A stretch of DNA of 64,000 nucleotides from Larkinella sp965227735 (GTDB lineage Bacteria; Bacteroidota; Bacteroidia; Cytophagales; Spirosomataceae), in the NCBI RefSeq assembly GCF_965227735.1, contig NZ_OZ245776.1, forward strand, positions 434,001 through 498,000, given 5' to 3'. The notes under the pieces are model-generated. The model had not been told where the DNA came from. It was given only the letters and a program-made list of their open reading frames with translations, and ran no database searches. Positions within the stretch are counted from its first letter, which is position 1. Every line of letters begins with the position of its first letter. Below are positions 16,048 to 24,006 of the stretch, one piece after another. Both the position numbers and the translations under genes were made by a program.

Positions 16048-16457
16048 GATATTATGAGTCTAAAGGTTTGAAATGCATATGATATTGAACAAACACATGA
16101 CTTTGGTCACACTTTTTTTAATTCATAAAAGACACGTGATAGTTAAAATAGATTGTGTCACTTGAAACGCCCATTAGAGACGATATGAAAGGAGCATAGT
16201 ATTAAAAGGGTGGGAAACCCATTCAAAACGCAAGCCAGTAGCTATTTGCTATTTAATTGCAAAAAAGTTAGCCAATGGCCTAAAAATGAAGCTTTTGTTT
16301 AGGTTTCATTCAACAAACCTCCAATTCATTACTCACTTATTTTGCGGACTTAGGTAAATACGTTTGTTTTATTAAATTGAGTAACCTACTGTTTAATGAT
16401 TCCAAAAACGGTTTTCGGCGTAAACCCGAACTTTTTCATCGGTAATCAATTCATGGA
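16048..16457. other. intergenic region, nothing recognised
   Basis: These 410 AT-rich bases separate the divergent ABM gene and the membrane protein gene. They presumably hold both promoters, but I find no exact TAnnTTTG element on either strand, no ORF of note and no strong hairpin. Confidence 0.4.
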
Positions 16458-17306
16458 ATGAATGTAAAAAACCTTATTCGAGTTTACCTCATACTTGTCC
16501 CTTTTGTGGTGGCAATACTTGGTTTTGCCTTAGGGCATAGTCATTACAAGCTGTATTTTCCCATTTGGCTCATTCACGCCGGTTTAATGAGCTGGGCAAC
16601 ATGGACCCTGAGTAAACAGTCCATCCACAATCAGCATCAGCGAAAAAGTCATCTCCTCATTGGCATTTTGTTTCTGATAGCTCCCTGGCTATTTATCGCC
16701 ATTTTTGCCGGTATGGGTCCACCACCCACCACGGCAAAAGGCTGGGTAGCTACCGCTACTGAACAACAAGTGCGCTACTGTATTCTGGTGATTAGCGGGG
16801 TATTGATGACCATTGGGTTTACCTTCTTAAGCAATCAATTAAAACAAGCGGGTGAAGAGGTTTATTCGTTGCTCGGGCTAACGGCCATTTTTTTGGCAAT
16901 GCCCTTGTTCATACTTAATATGACGTACTGGGGTAGCTTTTTAACCGAATCATTCCGGATTTTTGTAGCCTCTGGTTCGACTAAAAGACCTGACTGGTAC
17001 TTACCTTTGCGAGACCTATTTGCCTGGATAAGCGGAATTGAAGTAGGATTAACCTACTTGGCCAGTGCTGCTTTTGGGGCCTCGCTGAAAACGACTCGTT
17101 GGTTCAAGCCACGAGCTTGCTGGAGCTACATCCTGATTAGTTTACTAGGCTTTTTACTGAGCGTCTTACCGGACTTCTCCCTGATGCCCCTTACGGTTGG
17201 CTCTTATTTAGTTTCTATTCCAGCAATTCCGTTTATAATACCCTACTTAATGGCGGTTAATCTGCTGAGTCGTTCTGGCACGATTCAACCAACTCAAGAA
17301 ATTTAA
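16458..17306 (+). CDS. polytopic membrane protein of unknown function
   Basis: This 282-residue protein has about eight hydrophobic segments, beginning with IRVYLILVPFVVAILGFALG (residues 6-25) and ending IPAIPFIIPYLMAVNLL. Loops are short; the longest (around 165-185) reads ASGSTKRPDWYLPLRD. No conserved catalytic motif or known family is apparent to me. The start ATG at 16458 is the first in frame. It stands alone, with no terminator seen after it. It is probably an inner-membrane protein of a lineage-restricted family. Confidence 0.75.
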   Translation: MNVKNLIRVYLILVPFVVAILGFALGHSHYKLYFPIWLIHAGLMSWATWTLSKQSIHNQHQRKSHLLIGILFLIAPWLFIAIFAGMGPPPTTAKGWVATATEQQVRYCILVISGVLMTIGFTFLSNQLKQAGEEVYSLLGLTAIFLAMPLFILNMTYWGSFLTESFRIFVASGSTKRPDWYLPLRDLFAWISGIEVGLTYLASAAFGASLKTTRWFKPRACWSYILISLLGFLLSVLPDFSLMPLTVGSYLVSIPAIPFIIPYLMAVNLLSRSGTIQPTQEI

Positions 17307-17484
17307 TTGTTTCTACAAAGCAGGTATCTTGCCATTTGGCGACCTATCTAACGAATTACCTACTTAATATAACGTGAGTTATACAGGCCCATTAAGGGAA
17401 AGGAAATTTCTTCCAAGTTTCTTCATTGATATTTAGTTAATAAAACCTCCAAAAACAAACCCACTGACTGCCCTTAATTACCCT

Positions 17485-17741
17485 TTACAACTGTTTTGTG
17501 TACCCAAGCCTCAATAATAGCTTCACCACTGGTGCCACTTCTGAGCCAAGGGGTTGCTGTTTCTCCGCTTCCTGCTCGGCAATTCTTTCGGCTGTCAGCA
17601 ACGCTCCTTCCAGTTCGCTGATAGGTCGTGAATCGGAATGCCGGATACAAGAGCCATGATGCGACAATCCTTTTCGGAGACTTCAACGGCTAACTCGCAG
17701 GCTACTTCGTGAGCGAGAAAGGATTTTGAATAACTTTCCAT
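17485..17741 (-). pseudogene. frameshifted small gene remnant
   Basis: From the ATG at 17741 the minus strand encodes MESYSKSFLAHEVACELAVE and on to IHDLS, then hits a stop. In a neighbouring frame the sequence continues sensibly (ISELEGALLTAERIAEQ... to KLLLRLGYTKQL). Joining the two frames near 17645 gives one continuous helical protein of about 85 residues, suggesting a single-base frameshift. The open frame also extends upstream of the ATG without a better start, so this may be the tail of a longer lost gene. Family not recognised. The rest of the gap 17307-17932 holds only the terminator listed next. Confidence 0.4.
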
Positions 17742-17878
17742 GAAGCGAAGATAAGATTCCAGCCGAGTTCTGAGGGTGGGGAGTAGAATTAAAGGATATG
17801 CTTACCTTACTTGCCCATCCTCAGGCCTATGTACTGAATCACTGTTAATCAGTTTTTCGATTCGATCAACATAAAACA

Positions 17879-17909
17879 GTAAGGCGCAGATCATCGACCC
17901 GCGCCTTAC
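17879..17909 (-). terminator. terminator of the T9SS surface protein gene
   Basis: The 9-bp stem GTAAGGCGC / GCGCCTTAC with a 13-base loop lies 24 bases after the stop. On the minus strand it is followed by the T-rich TGTTTTATG. Confidence 0.7.
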
Positions 17910-17932
17910 ATTTATACTATTTCACTAGTCAA

Positions 17933-20900
17933 TTACTGCTTCAGCACTTTTAGTGTCAGGCTTTTCAACCCACTGCTGACCCGCAGAAAGAACAAACCTG
18001 CCGGTTGTCCCTGAACCGTCAACGTTTGCCGCTCAAGCACGGTAGCCGCTTCAATGTGTCGTTGATGGATCAGCCGCCCACTGGCATCCGAAAGTTGCAA
18101 CTGCAGCGGCTGGCCTTCCGCACCGTGCACTTCCACCAGCACCCGATCTGATACCGGGTTACCCAGAACCGTTACCTGAAGCCCCGAACCGGTTTCCGCC
18201 GACAGGCGGGCCGGGGCACATTGATACGACTTTGGTGACCCTTTCAAGTCATACGTACTCCCCAACACCCGGGCTCGAATCAGGGTACCATTAGTCACAC
18301 TGCCCGGTGGGGTAAAGTTGTAACCATGCGCTCCGTTGCCTTTCCCGGCGTCTTTCAGATCCTGCCGAAAAATGTTGGCGACCGTACTGCCTAACACCGT
18401 ATCCGATCCATCCACATAGAATTCGACCGTCAGGGGTGTGTTGGGTTTATTACGATCCCAGACCCAGCCGCGAATACCGCCACAGTCCAGTTTATCCAGA
18501 TATCCTTCGAAGCTGCCCGTGACAGTGGTGGTCTGGGCCGGGTTTATCGTGAGCGGGAAGCTGACGCTGTTGGTCAACGGGCCGTTGTCGGTGGCTGAAT
18601 ACGCCAACACGAATGTACCGGCTTCAGTGGGTGTCCCCGAGATAACCCGCGTGCCTGCATTGATCGACAGACCATCCGGCAACCCGGTGAGCTGATAGGT
18701 CAGAGGCTGGCCTTCCGGATCGGTGAACGGAACGAGTGTTCCCGAGAAAGGCACGCCGACCTGACCCGCCAGCGGAGCGACCAGGACGGTGGGTGAAGGC
18801 GGCTGGGGTGGTTTGTTGCCACCCGGTACGGCAACGCCTTCGCAGATCAGGGCCTTGGGCGAATCTTTCAGGATAAAGCTGCTACTGGCGACGCGGGCCG
18901 AGAGGGTATGTGACAAACCATCTTTGATCGATTCGGGAATCGGGAAGCGAAAACCGTGTTTGCCGTTGCCTTTCCCCGCATCGAGCAAATCCTGGCGGAA
19001 ATCCCCGGCCAGCAGCGTGCCGATCACCGTGGAACCATCCAGGATTTCAACGGAGACGGCGGTATTTCCCTTGCCCCGATCCCAGGCCCAGCCCCGGAAA
19101 CTGCCGCAATCGGCCCCGTTGACAAAGCCGTCGAACGAACCGGTGACGGTTGGTGCCGTAACCGTGACGGTGGCCGAACTGGGTACACCGGGACAGGTAC
19201 CGACGCAACTCGCTGAATACACAATCGTCCCCGTGGCCGAAGTCGGTACGAAAATCGTGTTTCCTTTTCCGCTGGTCGCGTTGGAACCCGACCAATTGGG
19301 CACTCCCGAACAACCGCTGATGGTCAGTGTCACATTGAGCGTATTCTGAATTACGCTGATGCTGGAAGGCGTCAGGGTCGGAACGGGCGGCACTTCTAGG
19401 CGGGTGACCGTGGCCGACCCGCTAACGGTTCCGCCGGTGGGTGCTTCAGAACTGGCCACTGCCAGCAGGTTGAAGGTGGTAGTGGCCGCCGGATTGACCG
19501 TAAAGGTGTAGGGAGAGCTGGTGATTCCGCCGAGCGTGACCGGCGTGGTTCCATCGGTGTACGTGAGCGACCAGGGAGCTGTTCCGGTCAGGGCGACGCT
19601 GAGCGTGGCGGGTTGTCCGGGACACAGGCTCGTACTGCCCGAAAGACTGGCGGAAGCCGGATTGGTGACCACCAACGTCACGCTGGCATTGCCTGAACAA
19701 CCCGAGGTGGTTCCCGTCACGGAATAGGGCCCGGCGACACTGACGGAAATAACCGGGCTGGTTTCTCCGGTCGACCAACGGTATGAATCGGCCCCGGAAG
19801 CCATCAGGCTGGCGCTCTGACCCTGAACAATGGTGGTGGAAAGGCTGGGTGAAATGCTGACCGTGGGAGGTGTGTTCACGGTCACCGAAGTAGTGGCCGT
19901 GGCGGAACAACTGCCCGTGGTTACGGTCACGGAAAAGGGGCCGCTGGTGGAAACCGGGAGGGTGGCCGTGGTAGCGCCCGTATTCCACCGGTAGGTGCTG
20001 GTACCGGAAGCCGGGCTACCAATGGCGGTGAGGATGGTGCTGGAGCCTGCACAAAGGGTCGGTGCTGGCGGGGTGATGCTAGCCGTTACAGCAGGGTCCA
20101 CGGTGATGGTGAAACTTTGGGAAGGACCCTCACAGGAGATTGTTCCAAAAAAATTACCACTGGCAGTCGGATTGTTGCCCACCGGAATGGGGTTTGGCAA
20201 AACCGTGTTGGTAGCCACATCGATCACGCTCACCCTGTCCTGACTAGGTTCCATGGCATAGATTTTACTCCCATCAGGAGTAATACCAAGGCCTGCCGGG
20301 GAAAAAGGCTCGAAGTCGATCTTGCCCGAGACGGTATTGGTAGCCACATCGATTACGGTCACCCTTTTCGGGTTTGTCGAGACATAGACTCGCTGGCCAT
20401 CCAGGCTCGCGCAGATGGAAAACTGGAGTCCGTATTGAACCGTTTCAATGGTGGCCGAAACGGTATTGGTGGCCGTATTGATCACGGTCACTTTATTCGT
20501 AGAAATAGTCGAGGTATACAGGCGGGTGCCATCGGGGGTGATGCAGATCGCAGCCGCGCCACCGTTCACCGGAATGGTGGTGATCACCTTTTGCGTCGCT
20601 ACATCGATCACGGCTACACTGTAAGGATACGACGGATTTTCCGGGTTTTGCATGGTAACATAAACGCGCTTGCCGTCCGGGCTCATCACAATACCACCAT
20701 TTGGCGAACCTTCCACCGGAATCGTGGCCGTGACTTTATTGGTGGCCACATCGATCACTTGGACGGTGGACGAATTAAAACTCCCGACAAAGACGCGGGT
20801 GCCGTCGGGGGTCACGTTGAGAGCCGACGGGAAGTCAATCCCCTCAATAGTTGTCAACACCGTTTGGGTGACCGCATCGATGACGGTGACATTAGCCGAC

Positions 20901-21520
20901 AAATAATTTGCGACATAGACGCGGGTGCCGTCGGGAGTCACGCAGATTCTCCATGGATAACTACCCAACGGAATGGTGGTTGGCAAAACCGTATTGGTGG
21001 CCGTATTGATGATGCTCAGGTAGCTCGGGACCCGATCGTCATAATCTGGATGATTATTATTAATAATATAGGCCAAAGTCGGCCCCTGCCCCAGGGGTGT
21101 GACGGTGATGGTGGCCGTCTGGGCTGAGCTGGTGGTGTTGAGCGCGGTAAACGAGTCGATGGTGCCGGTGCCGCTGGCGGGCAGGCCGATCGAGGGGTTG
21201 GAATTGGTCCAGCGGTAAACGGTTCCGTTTCCGGTAAAAGGAACGGGAGCGGTGGTGCTGCCCGCACACAGGGTCTGGCTGGCCGGAGCCGCCATCGTTA
21301 TGGAACAGGGATTCGCCAGTTGGGGGCCGGTGCGTCCGGATTGGCCTGCTCCGGCGACTTTGCTTTTCGAAGGCGTTACTCCTGCCTTAACGGAACGACC
21401 GGAAGCGGTAAAATCAATGGCCCAAACTCCGCAATGAAGTCCGGCCAGTAATAGAAAAGTGAGTACCCAGCGGGCGGAAGCGGTTCGGCACAGGGTCGGG
21501 ATGCGTAGTACTTTTTTCAT
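17933..21520 (-). CDS. large secreted protein: YVTN beta-propeller, Ig-like repeats, duplicated Cys module, T9SS sorting domain
   Basis: About 1195 residues from the ATG at 21520, chosen because it starts MKKVLRIPTL and leads straight into a signal peptide; an ATG 18 codons upstream is unlikely. A proline- and Ser-rich N-terminal Ig-like region is followed by a YVTN/YncE-type propeller at about 150-445, with repeats such as TPDGTRVYVAN and VIDVATNTV. PKD/Ig-like repeats with LCAGSS and CSATATTSVTV come next. A module of about 100 residues then occurs twice (about 790-895 and 1000-1100), each with a Cys near the front, GWAWDR or GWVWDR, FRQDL, AGKGNG and a closing Cys; a putative-Ig domain lies between the copies. 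The last 85 residues are a type A T9SS sorting domain ending LKVLKQ. Probably a cell-surface adhesin or scaffold. Confidence 0.88.
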   Translation of the reverse strand: MKKVLRIPTLCRTASARWVLTFLLLAGLHCGVWAIDFTASGRSVKAGVTPSKSKVAGAGQSGRTGPQLANPCSITMAAPASQTLCAGSTTAPVPFTGNGTVYRWTNSNPSIGLPASGTGTIDSFTALNTTSSAQTATITVTPLGQGPTLAYIINNNHPDYDDRVPSYLSIINTATNTVLPTTIPLGSYPWRICVTPDGTRVYVANYLSANVTVIDAVTQTVLTTIEGIDFPSALNVTPDGTRVFVGSFNSSTVQVIDVATNKVTATIPVEGSPNGGIVMSPDGKRVYVTMQNPENPSYPYSVAVIDVATQKVITTIPVNGGAAAICITPDGTRLYTSTISTNKVTVINTATNTVSATIETVQYGLQFSICASLDGQRVYVSTNPKRVTVIDVATNTVSGKIDFEPFSPAGLGITPDGSKIYAMEPSQDRVSVIDVATNTVLPNPIPVGNNPTASGNFFGTISCEGPSQSFTITVDPAVTASITPPAPTLCAGSSTILTAIGSPASGTSTYRWNTGATTATLPVSTSGPFSVTVTTGSCSATATTSVTVNTPPTVSISPSLSTTIVQGQSASLMASGADSYRWSTGETSPVISVSVAGPYSVTGTTSGCSGNASVTLVVTNPASASLSGSTSLCPGQPATLSVALTGTAPWSLTYTDGTTPVTLGGITSSPYTFTVNPAATTTFNLLAVASSEAPTGGTVSGSATVTRLEVPPVPTLTPSSISVIQNTLNVTLTISGCSGVPNWSGSNATSGKGNTIFVPTSATGTIVYSASCVGTCPGVPSSATVTVTAPTVTGSFDGFVNGADCGSFRGWAWDRGKGNTAVSVEILDGSTVIGTLLAGDFRQDLLDAGKGNGKHGFRFPIPESIKDGLSHTLSARVASSSFILKDSPKALICEGVAVPGGNKPPQPPSPTVLVAPLAGQVGVPFSGTLVPFTDPEGQPLTYQLTGLPDGLSINAGTRVISGTPTEAGTFVLAYSATDNGPLTNSVSFPLTINPAQTTTVTGSFEGYLDKLDCGGIRGWVWDRNKPNTPLTVEFYVDGSDTVLGSTVANIFRQDLKDAGKGNGAHGYNFTPPGSVTNGTLIRARVLGSTYDLKGSPKSYQCAPARLSAETGSGLQVTVLGNPVSDRVLVEVHGAEGQPLQLQLSDASGRLIHQRHIEAATVLERQTLTVQGQPAGLFFLRVSSGLKSLTLKVLKQ

Positions 21521-21956
21521 GCAATAATTTTTAAAATGGATGGTTGGCAGAGACTCCAGTAATCGGGCTGGCATTGAGCAGGACTTTTAGTTCGGTCCAA
21601 CGAACTCCGGCACTCGGAAGCCCGCCCTGAGAAAAAAGGTTCATGTTTGGAAAAGAGTTAGGAAAACGTTTGCTCACAAACCTAAGGGAAGGAAAACGGA
21701 CTGAACATAAGGCGTGTTCCAAATACCATAACGGATGTTCCATTTTGCCAAACCGGTCCAAAAATAGCCGGTAAAGAGTGCGGCATACGGGGAGAAAAGC
21801 CCTTTGGAGCAACTTGACCGGATATTCTGAAGAATACTTTCGGAAAAGTTTTATCTAAATCGCTAACCGCGATGGATGGTGTCGCTACAACGGCTAGCGA
21901 TTCAAAGAATTTCAGCCTCACCCCGACGGACATCCCTTGTTCTCCATTCGGGGTAA

Positions 21957-22250
21957 GTTTACTATCGAAAATGGACAGGTTATTTAGCCTGGGAAGGCTA
22001 CACCCGGAAGCTCATCGCCGACGGCAACGAAGCCTACATCATTGCGGGAACGCACGGCGAAGGTGACATCGGTGACAATGGACAAGCCGAAAGTATCGCG
22101 GGCGGCAAAGTAACGGTTCCCTCTGCGCTCTGGAAGGTGATCGTCGTCCTACCGGTAGGCAGTGACGACCTCACCCGGATCAACGCTCAGACGCGGGTTA
22201 TTGCCGTGTTTATACCCAATACCAACGCATTTGGCGAAAAGCGGCCCCGA
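21957..22250 (+). pseudogene. remnant of a DNA/RNA endonuclease G (NUC1) gene
   Basis: Following an in-frame TAA at 21954, the plus strand encodes the middle part of a NUC1-family nonspecific nuclease: LAWEGYTRKLIADGNEAYII, then AGTHGEGD, GGKVTVPSALWKVIVVLP, and RVIAVFIPNTNAFG. The N-terminal catalytic DRGH region and the C-terminus are missing. The frame then runs into unrelated sequence and stops at 22319. The remnant abuts a sulfatase tail in a different frame, marking a breakpoint near 22240-22270. The bases from 21521 to 21956 hold the upstream region of the T9SS gene and nothing else recognisable. Confidence 0.75.
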
Positions 22251-22276
22251 CCAACAGCTTTGCCAGTACGATCAGC

Positions 22277-22516
22277 GTGGCCAACCCGGATCAGAATGAC
22301 TGGCAGTTGTACAATCTGAACGACGATTTCAACGAACGCATCGACCTGGCGAAGAAGAATCCGCAAAAACTGGAAGAATTGAAAGCCTTGTTCGAAGAGC
22401 AGGCCCAAAAGTACAACCTCTATCCCTACATTACCTGGGATGACGTACTGAAACGCCGGGTTCTACCCCTGATTAAACAGGAACCGGCGAAAGCCGAAAG
22501 CAAAGGCGAGAAATAG
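22277..22516 (+). pseudogene. C-terminal remnant of an S1 sulfatase
   Basis: The frame (first ATG in the region is a GTG-preceded codon at 22277) encodes NPDQNDWQLYNLNDDFNERI and continues KNPQKLEELKALFEEQAQKY to NLYPYITWDDVLKRR. This is the standard C-terminal subdomain of arylsulfatases. The catalytic N-terminal 400 or so residues are missing. It sits 41 bases upstream of the first intact sulfatase gene, so it is probably the last piece of a sixth sulfatase of the same cluster, cut by the deletion that also truncated the nuclease gene. Confidence 0.75.
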
Positions 22517-22557
22517 CGGACGATGAAGTTCTTTAAACTGGTATAACCCGGAATCCA

Positions 22558-23991
22558 ATGATTATCAAAAGCTTTATTACCGTGCTGTGGCTGTTTGTGT
22601 GGAGTTTTCAAGCACTACTTTTCGCGCAATCGAGAAGCAAACAACAACCCACCAACATCATCTTTATTTTGTCCGATGACCACAGCGCGCCGTTCCTGAG
22701 CAGTTACGGGTATCCGAGCATCAAAACGCCGAACATCGACCGGCTGGCGCAGGAAGGAATTCGGTACACGAGGGCGTACACGACCGCTCCGCAGTGCGTG
22801 CTTTCCCGCGCGGCCCTGATGACCGGCCGGTCCACGCTCGATATCGGGATGACCCGGTTTTCGGCGCCCTTGCCCGCCGACATCGTCACCTATCCCGAAC
22901 TGCTCCGCAAGGCTGGGTATTATACCGGTATCTGCGGCCGGAATTTTCATCTCAACGGCAACCGCGCCATCAGGGAATCGGCGGCAGTCTACGACAAATA
23001 CGGCCTGGAAACCTTTAAAAACCGGGTAGATTACCTGAAAGTGTCTGCGAACAGTGACACCATTTTCCATCAGTACACGGAATTTCTGGACAAGGTACCC
23101 AAAGGCAAACCTTTCTTCCTGCAAGTGGGCTACAGCGATCCGCACCGGGTTTTTACGGCCAAAACGTCCGAACCCGACCCGGCCACGTTGAAACTCCCGG
23201 AAGGCTGGCCGGACACCAAACTGGTACGCGAAGATTTTGCAGCTTATCTGGGCGAAATTCAACGGCTCGACGGCGACGTAGGCCGCTTGCTGGACGAGAT
23301 CAAAAAACGCGGACTGGAACAAAACACACTGGTGGTGTTCATGGGCGACAACGGGGGCGCTTTGCTGCGGGGCAAAGGAACGCTCTACAACCTCGGCATC
23401 AACGTGCCGCTCATTGCCCGGCATCCCGGTTTGATCAAAGCGGGTCAGGTTAGCAAAGCGATCATTTCGGGCGAAGACCTGGCACCGACGTTTTTGCAGG
23501 TTGCAGGAACCACTATTCCCCAAATCATAACCGGTAAAAGCCTGGTGCCGTCTTTTCAGCAGGCGGCCTACGAACCCCACGATTATGTCTTTTCGGTGCG
23601 GGGCGCTCACGGTCACGGCTTGCCTACCAGCACCGTTCATTTTGATTTGGGTCGAACGATCATTACCAACAAGTACAAGTTGATTTACAACGCCTTGTGG
23701 CAATTGCCGTACACACCCGTCGATTTTGCGGCCCAACCGTTCTGGCTGGACCTGACGCAGTTACACGCAGAAGGCAAACTGGACAAGAAGATCGACCAGC
23801 GGTTGTTTGCGGCCCGGCGGGAGCTGTTCGAATTGTTCGATCTGGAAAAAGATCCGAATGAATTCAACAACCTCATCGGCGACGAACAGTACAAACACAT
23901 CGAACACCAGCTCAAGGCGCGGTTACAGGAATGGATGATTCTGAACCGGGATTATCTGCCGTTACCGATTCCGCCTGCGGGGAAATATTAA
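22558..23991 (+). CDS. secreted S1 family sulfatase with atypical maturation motif CVLSR
   Basis: This 477-residue sulfatase has a signal peptide (LFAQ near 21-24), the metal site LSDDHSAPF (Asp40, Asp41), TPNIDRLAQEG, and later FMGDNGGAL. The position that becomes formylglycine is Cys80, within APQCVLSRAALMTGR. Family consensus is C-x-P-S-R; here Leu replaces Pro. Domain organisation and length resemble heparan-N-sulfatase-like S1 members. It is the first gene of a tight operon (15 bases to the next gene). Periplasmic or surface sulfate ester or sulfamate hydrolysis is expected if Cys80 is matured. Substrate unknown. Confidence 0.9.
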   Translation: MIIKSFITVLWLFVWSFQALLFAQSRSKQQPTNIIFILSDDHSAPFLSSYGYPSIKTPNIDRLAQEGIRYTRAYTTAPQCVLSRAALMTGRSTLDIGMTRFSAPLPADIVTYPELLRKAGYYTGICGRNFHLNGNRAIRESAAVYDKYGLETFKNRVDYLKVSANSDTIFHQYTEFLDKVPKGKPFFLQVGYSDPHRVFTAKTSEPDPATLKLPEGWPDTKLVREDFAAYLGEIQRLDGDVGRLLDEIKKRGLEQNTLVVFMGDNGGALLRGKGTLYNLGINVPLIARHPGLIKAGQVSKAIISGEDLAPTFLQVAGTTIPQIITGKSLVPSFQQAAYEPHDYVFSVRGAHGHGLPTSTVHFDLGRTIITNKYKLIYNALWQLPYTPVDFAAQPFWLDLTQLHAEGKLDKKIDQRLFAARRELFELFDLEKDPNEFNNLIGDEQYKHIEHQLKARLQEWMILNRDYLPLPIPPAGKY

Positions 23992-24006
23992 GCAAATAAA
24001 ACGCCC

